The notes below the pieces were generated by a model, which ran no database searches, was not told the origin of the DNA, and saw only the letters and a program-made list of their open reading frames with translations. Source: DASYRX01 sp036003845 (GTDB lineage Bacteria > Gemmatimonadota > Gemmatimonadetes > Gemmatimonadales > Gemmatimonadaceae). Taken from it: 27,004 nt of DNA. Made by a program: the position numbers and the translations under genes. Positions 14,478 to 22,443 of this stretch are shown in pieces; positions within the stretch are counted from its first letter, which is position 1, and each line of letters starts with the position of its first letter. The stretch is taken from positions 1-27,004 of the forward strand of contig DASYRX010000388.1 of the NCBI GenBank assembly GCA_036003845.1, given 5' to 3'.

Positions 14478-16822
14478 CGGGCTCGAGGCTCCTGCCGCGC
14501 GGCCTCGAGCAGTTCGTACAATCGGCTCGGGCTCAACGGGATCTCGAGGATCTCGAATCCCGGCCGCGCGAGCGCATTCTCCACGGCCTGCGCGAAGGCC
14601 GCTGCAACGGGGATTGCTCCCGCTTCGCCGACTCCCTTCATGCCTAACGGGTTGAGTGGCGAGGGTGTCTCGATGTGCACGGTCTCGATTGGCGGCACCT
14701 CGAGTGCTGTGGGCAGCAGGTAGTCCATGAAGGACGCCGAGGTGAGCTGGCCATTGCCGTCGTAGGAGAGCTTCTCGTAGAACGCGTTGCCGATACCTAA
14801 CGCGACACCGCCGTGGATCTGTCCTTCGACGATCAGCGGATTGATCACGTTGCCGCAGTCGTGCGCGACGACGTAGCGCAGGATGCGCACGTTCGCCGTT
14901 TCCGGATCGACTTCTACGACCATTGCGTGCACGCCGTTCGCCGTGCTGCCGCGTTCAGGTCCGAAGTACGACGTGGCCTCGAGGCCGGGCTCTGTCCCGG
15001 GTCGCACGGCGCCACGCAGCGGGTTGGCCTTCTGAGCCAGCTCACCGAGCGAGATGGCACGTGATGGCGAGCCGCGCACGTAGGCACGGCCGCCATCGAG
15101 CACGATGTCGTCGGGGGCCGCTTCGAACAGCTCGCTGGCGAGCCTAACGACTTTCTCACGAACGCGCATAGCCGCGGCGTGGGTGGCGGATCCAGCGACA
15201 ACGGCGCCACGACTGGCGAACGTGCCGGTGCCCCAATGCATCTCGCGCGTATCGCCGGTGACGACGCGCACGTCTGTCGGCGCGAGGCCCAGCTGATCGG
15301 CGACGATCTGCGCGAAGGAGGTGAAGTGACCCTGACCCTGCGTCCCGACGCCGGTAGCGAGCGTCACGGAGCCGTTGGGGTCCACGCGTACGCGAGCGCC
15401 TTCGTATGGCCCAATGCCGGTTCCTTCGACGTACGACACGACGCCGATCCCCAGATGACGCCCCTCGGCGCGCAACTTGGGCTGCTCTTCCACGAAGCGA
15501 TCGTACTCGACGAGTTTGATCGCCTGCTCCAGCGCCGGTTGATAGTTGCCGCTGTCGTACGTGAGCGGCGCCATGTCCTGATAGAGAATCTCGTAGTTGT
15601 ACGGGAACGCGTTAGGCGGGATGTAATTGCGCCGTCTGATTTCCACCGCTGTCAGTCCGAGTTCTTTGGCGGCAAAATCAAGCAGACGCTCCATCACGAA
15701 GACACCGTGCTGGCGTCCGGCGCCGCGCACCGGCGTGACGATCGTCTTGTTCGTGAAGACGACGGTGAATTCGCTCTCGTACGCGGGAACTTCGTACGGC
15801 CCGAGCAGCGTGCACTGCGCGTTGATGGGAACTGTCAATCCGTACGGATCGTATGCCCCCGTGTCGTGCAGGAAGCTGTCGCGAATGCCCAGTATGCGGC
15901 CGTCCTTATCGACAGCGATCTCGGCGTCATGGATCTGCTCACGCTCCTGCGTGGTGCCGACGAAATTCTCGGAGCGGTCTTCGATCCATTTGATGGGACG
16001 ACCGAGCTGCATGGCAATCCACGGGATGAGCAGCTCCTCAGGATAGAACATGATCTTGGGACCGAAGCCGCCACCGATGTACGGCGCGATCACGCGCACC
16101 TGCGACTCGGAGAGGCTAAAGGAGCTGGCCAACGCGTTGCGTACGGGGATCGGCGCCTGCGTCGTGTCCCAGACGGTGAGCTCGCTCGTGCGCGCGTCCC
16201 AGTTTGCGATCACTCCACGGTTTTCGATCGCGGCCGCGGCACCGCGATCGTAGCGAAAGCGCCGCTGAATCACACGGGCCGCTGACTCGCGCGCCTTCGC
16301 GTAGTCACCGCGCCGCTGAGCGACGTGGGCGGCCATGTTTGAAGGCAGGTCGTCATGCACGAGCGGCGCGTTAGGCGCCAACGCGGCGTCCAAGTCCACG
16401 ACGGCGTCGATCGGATCCGCGTCGACGACGACGAGCTCCGCGGCGTCCTCGGCGACATAGCGCGATGACGCGACGATCACCGCGATCGGCTCGCCGACGA
16501 AACGCAGCTTCCCCTTGGCGAGCGGCGTTTGCGTGCGGGCGTTGAACGTCGACCCTGGAATCGGAGGCGGTGGCACCAGCACGGGGCCGGGCTTCATGAG
16601 CGCGCCCAGATCGTCCGCCGTGTACACCGCGGTGACACCGGGATGCGCGCGAACGCCCGCGACGTCGACACGTAGCAGCCTGGCGTGCGCGTGCATGCTG
16701 CGCACGATCGCCACGTGCAGCATGTCCGGAAATGACAAGTCGTCGATGAAGAGCGCTTCGCCGCGCAGCAACCGCGGATCCTCCGTGCGCAGTACGCGCT
16801 GACCGAACTGACGTGTACTCAC
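14474..16822 (-). CDS. Molybdopterin-binding large subunit, form II CoxL/xanthine dehydrogenase family
   Basis: A 782-residue catalytic subunit that binds the molybdenum-cytosine dinucleotide cofactor. The N-terminal a/b hammerhead domain (about 20-130) opens GQRVLRTEDPRLLRGEALF. The Mo-binding domains follow, with IGGGFGPK (about 250-257) and the active-site loop PVRGAGR (about 362-368). The catalytic Glu lies in GMKGVGEAGAIPV near the C-terminus (about 730-742). True CO dehydrogenases (form I) carry AYXCSFR in the loop; the RGAGR seen here is the form II pattern, so CO oxidation should not be assumed and an aldehyde, purine or aromatic heterocycle is as likely. The GTG start overlaps the small-subunit TGA as GTGA. 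Length and domain order are normal. Confidence 0.94.
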   Translation of the reverse strand: MSTRQFGQRVLRTEDPRLLRGEALFIDDLSFPDMLHVAIVRSMHAHARLLRVDVAGVRAHPGVTAVYTADDLGALMKPGPVLVPPPPIPGSTFNARTQTPLAKGKLRFVGEPIAVIVASSRYVAEDAAELVVVDADPIDAVVDLDAALAPNAPLVHDDLPSNMAAHVAQRRGDYAKARESAARVIQRRFRYDRGAAAAIENRGVIANWDARTSELTVWDTTQAPIPVRNALASSFSLSESQVRVIAPYIGGGFGPKIMFYPEELLIPWIAMQLGRPIKWIEDRSENFVGTTQEREQIHDAEIAVDKDGRILGIRDSFLHDTGAYDPYGLTVPINAQCTLLGPYEVPAYESEFTVVFTNKTIVTPVRGAGRQHGVFVMERLLDFAAKELGLTAVEIRRRNYIPPNAFPYNYEILYQDMAPLTYDSGNYQPALEQAIKLVEYDRFVEEQPKLRAEGRHLGIGVVSYVEGTGIGPYEGARVRVDPNGSVTLATGVGTQGQGHFTSFAQIVADQLGLAPTDVRVVTGDTREMHWGTGTFASRGAVVAGSATHAAAMRVREKVVRLASELFEAAPDDIVLDGGRAYVRGSPSRAISLGELAQKANPLRGAVRPGTEPGLEATSYFGPERGSTANGVHAMVVEVDPETANVRILRYVVAHDCGNVINPLIVEGQIHGGVALGIGNAFYEKLSYDGNGQLTSASFMDYLLPTALEVPPIETVHIETPSPLNPLGMKGVGEAGAIPVAAAFAQAVENALARPGFEILEIPLSPSRLYELLEAARQEPRAR

Positions 16823-17301
16823 GCGCTCTTGCTCGACGTCATCTTTTCGGCTGCGAGCCGAGCTGCGGCGACGATGTTATGGTAGCCGGTGCAGCGGCAG
16901 AGGTTTCCCGAGAGGGCGTGGCGGATGTCGTCCTCGTTAGGCGATGGATGCTCGCGCAGGAAGGGAACGAGCGTCATGAGGATTCCCGGCGTGCAAAATC
17001 CGCATTGCAACCCGTGCGCTTCGCGGAACGCCGCCTGAATCGGGTGCAGCGTCCCATCGGCGCCAGCCAGTCCTTCGACAGTCGTCAGCTCCTGGCCGTC
17101 GACTTGCACGGCTAGCATCAAGCACGATCGCACTGCCTCGCCGCCCAGCAACACCGTGCACGCGCCGCAAACGCCATGCTCGCATCCCACGTGCGTGCCC
17201 GTTAGGCCAAGCTCATGGCGCAAGAAGTCGCTGAGCAACAGCCGCGGCTCGACCTCTCGCGTGTACTCCTTGGAGTTGACCTGGACTTTGATGTTAGGCA
17301 C
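16819..17301 (-). CDS. 2Fe-2S small subunit of a molybdenum hydroxylase (CoxS-like)
   Basis: A 160-residue iron-sulphur subunit, the normal size. The plant-type ferredoxin cluster is bound by Cys40, Cys45, Cys48 and Cys60 (GCEHGVCGAC, then RSC). The second, all-helical domain has CGFC (Cys100, Cys103) and CRC (Cys135, Cys137). It moves electrons from the Mo site to the FAD subunit. I chose the GTG at 17301, where the peptide starts PNIKVQVNSKEY as in relatives; a TTG further upstream (17385) would overlap the previous gene and add an unrelated leader. It has no Tat signal, so the complex is probably cytoplasmic. It starts 36 nt after the stop of the HAF-repeat lipoprotein gene, so the two may share a transcript, though a functional link is not obvious. 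Confidence 0.93.
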   Translation of the reverse strand: MPNIKVQVNSKEYTREVEPRLLLSDFLRHELGLTGTHVGCEHGVCGACTVLLGGEAVRSCLMLAVQVDGQELTTVEGLAGADGTLHPIQAAFREAHGLQCGFCTPGILMTLVPFLREHPSPNEDDIRHALSGNLCRCTGYHNIVAAARLAAEKMTSSKSA

Positions 17302-17336
17302 GGCTCTCGAGAAGTGCGCTGCGTTCGCGATCGGCC

Positions 17337-18431
17337 TTAGGGAAGCGCGGGGAAAATGACTGCGTGAAACGTGGCGCCGTTCCAACTGAATCCGACGGCT
17401 TTCCCGAGGAAGTTCACACCGTACGCGCCACTGCTCATCCCATCGCTCGCCGGCAGAGCGCCGAGATCACGCATCCCTTCGCTCTCCGTCCACACAAAGG
17501 CGCGCTCGACGGACCCTCCATTGAATCCAGAAGATCCGACGATGCGCCCGTTGTTGCCGATCGCTCGGGCTATACTCCAATCCATTCCAGGCAACACACC
17601 AAGGTCGTGCATTCCACTCGAGCGACTCCATCGGAAAGCACGGCGAGGACCTGAAGGCGAGCCGCTCACGCCAACGACAAAACCTTGGTCGTTGATTCCG
17701 AGGCCTAAGCTCTCTGAATCGTTGCCAAGCGTGCCGATATCGAGAACCTCTCCACTTGCGGCCCAGAACAGCGCGCGGCGAGCTCCGTTACTCGCAATGC
17801 CGTACCCAGTGACTTCGTTGCGTTCGTTCACTCCGTTTGCCCGAGTTTCTCGATAATCAACCGGCATCGACAGGCTCTTCAGGCCACTCGATTCCGTCCA
17901 CAGGAAGGCACTCAGCACACCCTCTGCGCTGAGCCAGCGGCCGACTACCGTGCGTCTGTCATTGATGTCATACGCCTCGCTCCCGATGCCGCCGGGTGGC
18001 GTGGGAATGTCTCGCATTCCCAAGCCGAACGTATAAAAGAACGCTCGTGGGGTGTTATTACCGTTCATCGCCCAGCCGACGATATCGCTTCGCTCGTTGA
18101 TCGCCGTGGCGGAGCTGGTCCGTCCGCCGAGCGTCCCGAGGTCTTGAATGCCTCCTATAGCCGACCAGGCGAAGGCGTGAAGTTGTCCTCGTGTGGTGAC
18201 CGCTTCGCCAACAACGCGCCCGAAGCTATTGATTGATCGCGCCAAGGCCCACGAGCCATTTAGTCCACCGATAACGGTGAACTGATCGCCAAGAACGGTA
18301 TCCGAGCTCGGGGCGGCCGCGTCGCTGCAGGCGCTCGCCGTAAATACGGACGCCGCCACGAGGCTACGGCGGATCAATGGATTTCGCAGTAGGAATGGTC
18401 GCGTCAGGTGCGTCTCCAGCCTGTGCCACAA
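17337..18431 (-). CDS. HAF-repeat lipoprotein
   Basis: A protein of up to 364 residues made of tandem HAF-family repeats of about 40-45 residues, each with a core such as RAFxW...GMxDLGxLxG followed by AxxINxxGxVVG. I count about seven, the clearest at residues 85-118, 215-262, 265-306 and 313-356. The N-terminus has a hydrophobic stretch and lipobox TASAC (Cys35), so it is probably a lipid-anchored surface or periplasmic protein folding as a beta-propeller-like array. The family has no established biochemical role. The start is uncertain: the longest frame begins with TTG at 18431, while a TTG at 18377 gives a more typical lipoprotein signal (IRRSLVAASVF); neither has a good ribosome site. 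It is the only gene of more than 1 kb here without the GCCTAACG word. Confidence 0.85.
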   Translation of the reverse strand: MWHRLETHLTRPFLLRNPLIRRSLVAASVFTASACSDAAAPSSDTVLGDQFTVIGGLNGSWALARSINSFGRVVGEAVTTRGQLHAFAWSAIGGIQDLGTLGGRTSSATAINERSDIVGWAMNGNNTPRAFFYTFGLGMRDIPTPPGGIGSEAYDINDRRTVVGRWLSAEGVLSAFLWTESSGLKSLSMPVDYRETRANGVNERNEVTGYGIASNGARRALFWAASGEVLDIGTLGNDSESLGLGINDQGFVVGVSGSPSGPRRAFRWSRSSGMHDLGVLPGMDWSIARAIGNNGRIVGSSGFNGGSVERAFVWTESEGMRDLGALPASDGMSSGAYGVNFLGKAVGFSWNGATFHAVIFPALP

Positions 18432-18486
18432 CCTGCACTTGCCGTTCCGTGAGTCGCCAGAGGGATAAAGCCGGGTAAAAGAGACA

Positions 18487-19194
18487 ATGCAGAGCTTCGA
18501 GAGCTTCTCTCTTCAGCACATCCTCACGGTCGCGGGGTTCGCCGTCGTCATAACCCTCGCGATCGCCGCTGCTCGCAGGATCGATCGGGATCGCAGGCGA
18601 CTCTTGGAACTGAGTGTCGCCGCGTTAGCCGCCACCTTGTGGGTTGGCATCGTCATCTGGGGCTTTGCTCCGTCGCGATTCGATCCGCGCTGGTCGTTCC
18701 CGATCAACATTTGCGACCTCGTGGCGCTCATCGTCCCGATCGCATTCGTTAGGCCGCATTGGACGTGGCATGCGCTGCTCTATTTCTGGGGACTGACACT
18801 CAGCACGCAGGCGATCCTCACACCGGACCTCGTCTCCGGGCCGTCCACACTCGCCTTTTGGATTTTCTGGCTCATGCACGCGCTGATTGTCGGCGGTGCG
18901 GTCTACGTGCTTGTCGTCAGGCATTACCGCCCAACGTGGCGCGATTGCTTCTTCGCGATTGGCGTGGCGATACTTTGGCTGCTCATCGTCTTCGCGATCG
19001 ATCTCGCGACGGGCCTCAACTACGGCTACGTTGGCAACGCCAAGCCATCACAGCCGACGCTTATCGACTACCTGGGTCCCTGGCCGCAGCGCGTGGCGGT
19101 CATGGCAATACTCGGCTCCATCGCAATGATGATTCTGCAGTTGCCCTGGACGTTGATACGTCCGCGCGAACAATCACGCATTCAAGCATTATGA
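18487..19194 (+). CDS. TIGR02206/YwaF-family integral membrane protein
   Basis: A 235-residue membrane protein with about six or seven TM helices. The family signature region is present: WSFPINICDLVALI (about residues 70-83), FWGLTLSTQAILTPDL (about 99-114) and NYGYVGNAKPSQPTLIDYLGPWP (about 174-196, where the YxYxxxKP pattern is typical). This matches the YwaF/TP0381 family, whose function is unknown. The ATG at 18487 starts 56 nt downstream of, and divergent from, the HAF lipoprotein start. Its TGA overlaps the ATG of the metallophosphoesterase gene (ATGA at 19191-19194), so the two are translationally coupled. Confidence 0.88.
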   Translation: MQSFESFSLQHILTVAGFAVVITLAIAAARRIDRDRRRLLELSVAALAATLWVGIVIWGFAPSRFDPRWSFPINICDLVALIVPIAFVRPHWTWHALLYFWGLTLSTQAILTPDLVSGPSTLAFWIFWLMHALIVGGAVYVLVVRHYRPTWRDCFFAIGVAILWLLIVFAIDLATGLNYGYVGNAKPSQPTLIDYLGPWPQRVAVMAILGSIAMMILQLPWTLIRPREQSRIQAL

Positions 19195-20387
19195 CTCGTT
19201 TTCTCTGCATCGTCTTCGCCGCCGCAGCGGCACGGTCGCTGTGCGCACAGCCCGCGCTCGAGAGAGTCCGCACACCAGTTCGAGTCCAGGGCGTCGTCTT
19301 CGTCGATCGCAACAACAATGGCTCGCGCGACGCGAATGAGCCTGGCATCGGCGGCGTCGCCGTGTCGGATCAGATGACGGTGGCTGTGACAGACAGCACA
19401 GGTCGATTTACGCTCGACGCCGCGGGATATGGAGTTGTCTCCGTGACGCAGCCTAACGGTTATGCTGTTCGCGGGCCGTTCTGGCGGCGCGTGTCGGCTG
19501 GCCAGGAGCTCTCGTTCCCGCTCACGCTGTTAGGCGCGATGTCCGCGTTCAGCTTCGTACACGCGTCGGATACGCACATCAGTCCGGAGAGCGCTCCTCG
19601 CATGCGACGGCTCAAGGCGCTTGTCGATTCGCTGCGTCCGGCCTTCGTGCTCATCTCTGGTGATCTGGTGCGGGACGCACTGCGCACGCCGGAAAGCGAA
19701 GCGCGCGGCTACTACGACTTGTTCGTTCACGAGCTGGAGAGCTTCACGGTTCCCGTTTTCACCGTTCCTGGGAATCACGAGATTTTCGGCATCGAGCGGC
19801 ACCGTTCGCTCGTAAGCCCGGAGCATCCGCTCTATGGCAAGAGATTTTATCGTTCGGTGCTCGGGCCTAACTACTACTCGTTCGAGTACGGCGGCGTGCA
19901 CTTCATGGGGCTGGACACTGTCGATTACGACGACCTGTGGTACTACGGCCACGTCGACTCACTGCAGATGGCGTGGATCAAGCGCGACGTCGAGCGGCTG
20001 CCGGCGAATATGCCTGTTGTGACGTTCAATCACATTCCAATGGTGTCGGCGGCGCAGATCATCGACGGCTACGATGAAGAGAGCGTCGCGCCGACAGTGA
20101 TTCGCCTACCGAGGCGGCCGCCGGAATTCCGTCACGCCGTCCAGAACACGAGCGAGATCCTCGACGTGCTGGGCGATCGCCTGGAGATCGCGTTAGGTGG
20201 CCACATGCACCGGCGCGAGTTTCTGCGCTATGAGACCGCCAGCGGCACGCGTCGCTTTTCGCAGACGGCGGCTGTCGTCGGTCCGGTTCGTGGCGAAGGG
20301 AAGATGGGAATCCGCTCCGGCATCACGCTCTATCGCGTGAGCGATCGACACGTGGACGACGGCACGTTCATCCCGCTCGAACGATGA
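19191..20387 (+). CDS. Exported calcineurin-like metallophosphoesterase with N-terminal SdrD/Cna-B-like domain
   Basis: A 398-residue secreted or periplasmic protein. The signal peptide (about residues 1-20, ending SLCAQ) is followed by a short Ig-like domain with the SdrD-B pattern VFVDRNNNGSRDANEPGIGG (37-56). The phosphoesterase domain has the dimetal motifs DTH (127-129), GDLVRD (157-162), GNHE (194-197), then FNHIPM and GGHMHRREF. Architecturally it resembles calcineurin-like C-terminal phosphoesterases that act on phosphodiesters or UDP-sugar-type substrates in the envelope. I start it at the ATG at 19191, overlapping the stop of the TIGR02206 gene; the frame is open further upstream inside that gene, but only the 19191 start gives a signal peptide. 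Partner and substrate are unknown. Confidence 0.9.
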   Translation: MTRFLCIVFAAAAARSLCAQPALERVRTPVRVQGVVFVDRNNNGSRDANEPGIGGVAVSDQMTVAVTDSTGRFTLDAAGYGVVSVTQPNGYAVRGPFWRRVSAGQELSFPLTLLGAMSAFSFVHASDTHISPESAPRMRRLKALVDSLRPAFVLISGDLVRDALRTPESEARGYYDLFVHELESFTVPVFTVPGNHEIFGIERHRSLVSPEHPLYGKRFYRSVLGPNYYSFEYGGVHFMGLDTVDYDDLWYYGHVDSLQMAWIKRDVERLPANMPVVTFNHIPMVSAAQIIDGYDEESVAPTVIRLPRRPPEFRHAVQNTSEILDVLGDRLEIALGGHMHRREFLRYETASGTRRFSQTAAVVGPVRGEGKMGIRSGITLYRVSDRHVDDGTFIPLER

Positions 20388-20399
20388 CCTTAAGATCAA

Positions 20400-20545
20400 A
20401 AGCTTAACGCGGAGGTCGCGGAGGCCCCTTCCCAGCCCGAGGACGCAGAGGACTAAGCATTGGTTAACTGCGTTTGTTCGAGCGATAATTCAAAGAGCTC
20501 TCACGCGGAGAACGCGGAGATCCCTGGAGCGTTTGTTCTTTAGTA
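20400..20545. repeat. Degenerate ACGCGGAG intergenic repeat, two units
   Basis: The gap between the convergent phosphoesterase and beta-lactamase-like genes (about 280 nt) holds two related units. The first has AACGCGGAGGTCGCGGAGG and then GCGTTTGTTC at 20470-20479. The second has CACGCGGAGAACGCGGAGA and then GCGTTTGTTC at 20529-20538. From memory the ACGCGGAGAACGCGGAG motif is a dispersed, noncoding repeat in several environmental phyla. No gene is visible. Confidence 0.55.
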
Positions 20546-20606
20546 AAAGCAAAAGCGAAACTGACCCAGCGCACGCGATGAGTTCTGCTCGGTTAAGGAT
20601 CTCGCT

Positions 20607-20641
20607 CTGTTCGGTCCGCTCCATTCGCGTCATCCGAACAG
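20607..20641. other. 8-bp inverted repeat downstream of the beta-lactamase-like gene
   Basis: CTGTTCGG (20607-20614) and CCGAACAG (20634-20641) are perfect arms with a 19-nt loop, 27 nt past the stop codon of the minus-strand gene. A U-run is lacking, so it is at best a weak or factor-dependent terminator. Confidence 0.35.
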
Positions 20642-20667
20642 TAGTTGCTCTTTCAAAGGTTAAGATC

Positions 20668-22164
20668 TTACCGTATCCGCGCGTAGTAGTTCTGGTGCTG
20701 ACGGAAGCGCGTCGGCTTGCCGTCCGGTCCCATCTCGAACACGATCTCCTCGCCTAACGCCTCGTCACGGCGCACGCGCCTGAACGTGTGCTCTCCCGTC
20801 TTGCGCATCTTCATGAGCGAGCGAACCGGATCCATCGTCGGCAGCGAGAGGATGCTGAGGCCGTCCTCCCAGCGCACGACCGCGAGCTCGCCACCGAACG
20901 TGGACCCGTAGGTGCCCAGGTAGCGATCGAGTGATGCGTCGTATGTCATCACCGGAGGCGGCGCGGAGCCCGTCGTCGAAACCGCTGCGGCCCCTGCGGG
21001 TTTCGCGGCTGCGCGAAGCGCCGGCGACATGATCTCATAGACGCGCTGCGCCCATACGCTTGGATTCACGCCTAACGCATTGGCCATCATGATTGTCGCG
21101 ATCTTCTCGTCCGGCTTGAGTAAGAGCTGCGTGCGGAATCCCGGACACGAGCCGCCATGGCCCACGAACGTCTTGTTGTCGCTGCGCCAGACTGTGAAGC
21201 CCAAACCCCACGTTGTCTCGAAGTCGGGGTCGACCCAGTGCACGCGCTGCATCTCACGCAGCGTGTTGGCCTTGAGAATCTCCGTGCCACCTTTGCCTAA
21301 CAGCCGGAACTGCCAGCTCGCGAACTTCGCGAGGTCTTCGACTGTCGACGCGAAACCGGCAGCCGGCGCGATGCCGCGCGTTTGGAAGAACGGCACGGGC
21401 TTGCGACCGCCCTCGCGCATGATCGCGCTATAGCCCATGGCGAAACGCTTGCCGCGTTCGGCTGTCGGAATCTCCGGCGTCGTGCTGCTCATGCCTAACG
21501 GGTTCAGAATGTTGCGCGTCACGAGGTCCGCGTACGGCATGCCGGCCGCTGTCGCGGCGACTTCGCCGGCGAGCGCAAGGCCGAGGTTCGAATACTGGAA
21601 GAACGTTTCCGCCGGATAGAGCGTCGTCTGGCCGCTCAGACGTTCGCGGATTTCTTCTCGCGTCGGGAATGGGAATTCGGGGCCGGTCCAGTATGGATGA
21701 TCCGACTCGCGCGGCAGACCCGACGCGTGTGTGAGCAGTCCTTCGATCGTGATGTCGCCCGACTCGGGGTACGAGCTCTTGATCGTCATCCAAGGAAGGT
21801 GCTTGGCGACGGGATCGTCCAGCCGCAGGCGATTCGCGTCGCGCTGCTGCATAACGGCGATGCTCGTGAACAACTTCGAGATCGAGCAGATGCTATAGAT
21901 CGTGCTCGCCGTCGCCGGTGCCTGACGAGAGATGTCCGCGAAGCCGTATCCACCTGACCAGACAAGCTCCTGATCGTACACCACGCCCGCCGAGATTCCC
22001 GGGATTTGCTCGTACGCGCGCTGTGCTTCGAGCCACGTTTTGAGCAGCTCGGTGGCCTGCTTCACACGATCGTTGTTTGCGATGCTCTGCGCGCGCAGCG
22101 TGAGGCAGGGAAGCGCGGCAAGGACGAAGACGCGGGTCGCACGAGCGAGTGTCGCGAGTGTCAT
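20668..22164 (-). CDS. Exported serine hydrolase, class C beta-lactamase/penicillin-binding family
   Basis: A 498-residue protein with a signal peptide (MTLATLARATRVFVLAALPC, cleavage near LRAQ). The SxxK motif is Ser94-Ile-Ser-Lys97, the second motif is Tyr191-Ser-Asn193, and the KTG position is filled by HGG in VGHGGSCPGF. This is the EstB/AmpC-like 'beta-lactamase family' (PF00144) whose members act as esterases, D-peptidases or D-aminopeptidases more often than as drug-resistance enzymes. A C-terminal domain (about residues 375-498) begins after the Pro/Ala-rich linker. I use the ATG at 22164: GGAGGG lies 8 nt upstream and the signal peptide starts there. The longer frame to 22284 has no such features. 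The gene stands alone, divergent from rsgA. Confidence 0.9.
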   Translation of the reverse strand: MTLATLARATRVFVLAALPCLTLRAQSIANNDRVKQATELLKTWLEAQRAYEQIPGISAGVVYDQELVWSGGYGFADISRQAPATASTIYSICSISKLFTSIAVMQQRDANRLRLDDPVAKHLPWMTIKSSYPESGDITIEGLLTHASGLPRESDHPYWTGPEFPFPTREEIRERLSGQTTLYPAETFFQYSNLGLALAGEVAATAAGMPYADLVTRNILNPLGMSSTTPEIPTAERGKRFAMGYSAIMREGGRKPVPFFQTRGIAPAAGFASTVEDLAKFASWQFRLLGKGGTEILKANTLREMQRVHWVDPDFETTWGLGFTVWRSDNKTFVGHGGSCPGFRTQLLLKPDEKIATIMMANALGVNPSVWAQRVYEIMSPALRAAAKPAGAAAVSTTGSAPPPVMTYDASLDRYLGTYGSTFGGELAVVRWEDGLSILSLPTMDPVRSLMKMRKTGEHTFRRVRRDEALGEEIVFEMGPDGKPTRFRQHQNYYARIR

Positions 22165-22351
22165 GGGGATACCCTCCGACCGTTCAAGATGGGTGCTCAC
22201 TGCGAAAGGCGCGAGAGCGAGCTTGACGGAGCGTCGGGCCGGGGCAATCGTTCGTCCACGCCGGATCACTCCGGCAACCGCCACTTCGAGGTGCCAGTGC
22301 GTAGCGCCGTAATGGTCGGAGTTGCTCGCGCGTAAGCGCGGCTAGGCACGG

Positions 22352-22367
22352 CCGGTCGACCGACCGG
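22352..22367. other. Palindrome CCGGTCG-AC-CGACCGG upstream of rsgA
   Basis: Perfect 7-bp arms (22352-22358 and 22361-22367) lie in the 279-nt divergent region between the beta-lactamase-like gene and rsgA, and a further GGTCG repeats the half-site. It may be a regulator site. No clear promoter could be placed here. Confidence 0.35.
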
Positions 22368-22410
22368 TCGCAGACTTCCTAACGACCATTCCACAAGGAC
22401 CGCTCGCGTC

Positions 22411-22427
22411 CACATGATTTTCATGTG
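22411..22427. promoter_or_regulatory. Inverted repeat CACATGA-TTT-TCATGTG just upstream of rsgA
   Basis: Perfect 7-bp arms (22411-22417, 22421-22427) end 16 nt before the rsgA ATG. The AT-rich dyad could be an operator or an mRNA hairpin next to the ribosome-binding region. No Shine-Dalgarno sequence is obvious between it and the ATG. Confidence 0.4.
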
Positions 22428-22443
22428 ACGGCAGCGGACTCAC

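Noticed and set aside
15179..16285. 368-codon plus-strand open frame opposite the molybdopterin subunit gene
   Set aside because: It is antisense to a strongly conserved enzyme; its composition reflects the GC-rich third positions of the real gene.
13599..17301. Genuine CO dehydrogenase operon
   Set aside because: The active-site loop is RGAGR rather than the form I AYXCSFR, so only family membership is claimed.
18759..19190. Long upstream extension of the phosphoesterase frame inside the TIGR02206 gene
   Set aside because: It is a shadow of the overlapping membrane-protein gene; the ATG at 19191 gives a proper signal peptide and an ATGA overlap.
22165..22284. Longer start for the beta-lactamase-like protein
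   Set aside because: The extra 40 residues would bury the signal peptide, and the Shine-Dalgarno sequence is placed for the ATG at 22164.
22311..22390. 8-bp inverted repeat AATGGTCG/CGACCATT spanning 64 nt upstream of rsgA
   Set aside because: Arms this short with such a wide spacer are expected by chance in a window this size.
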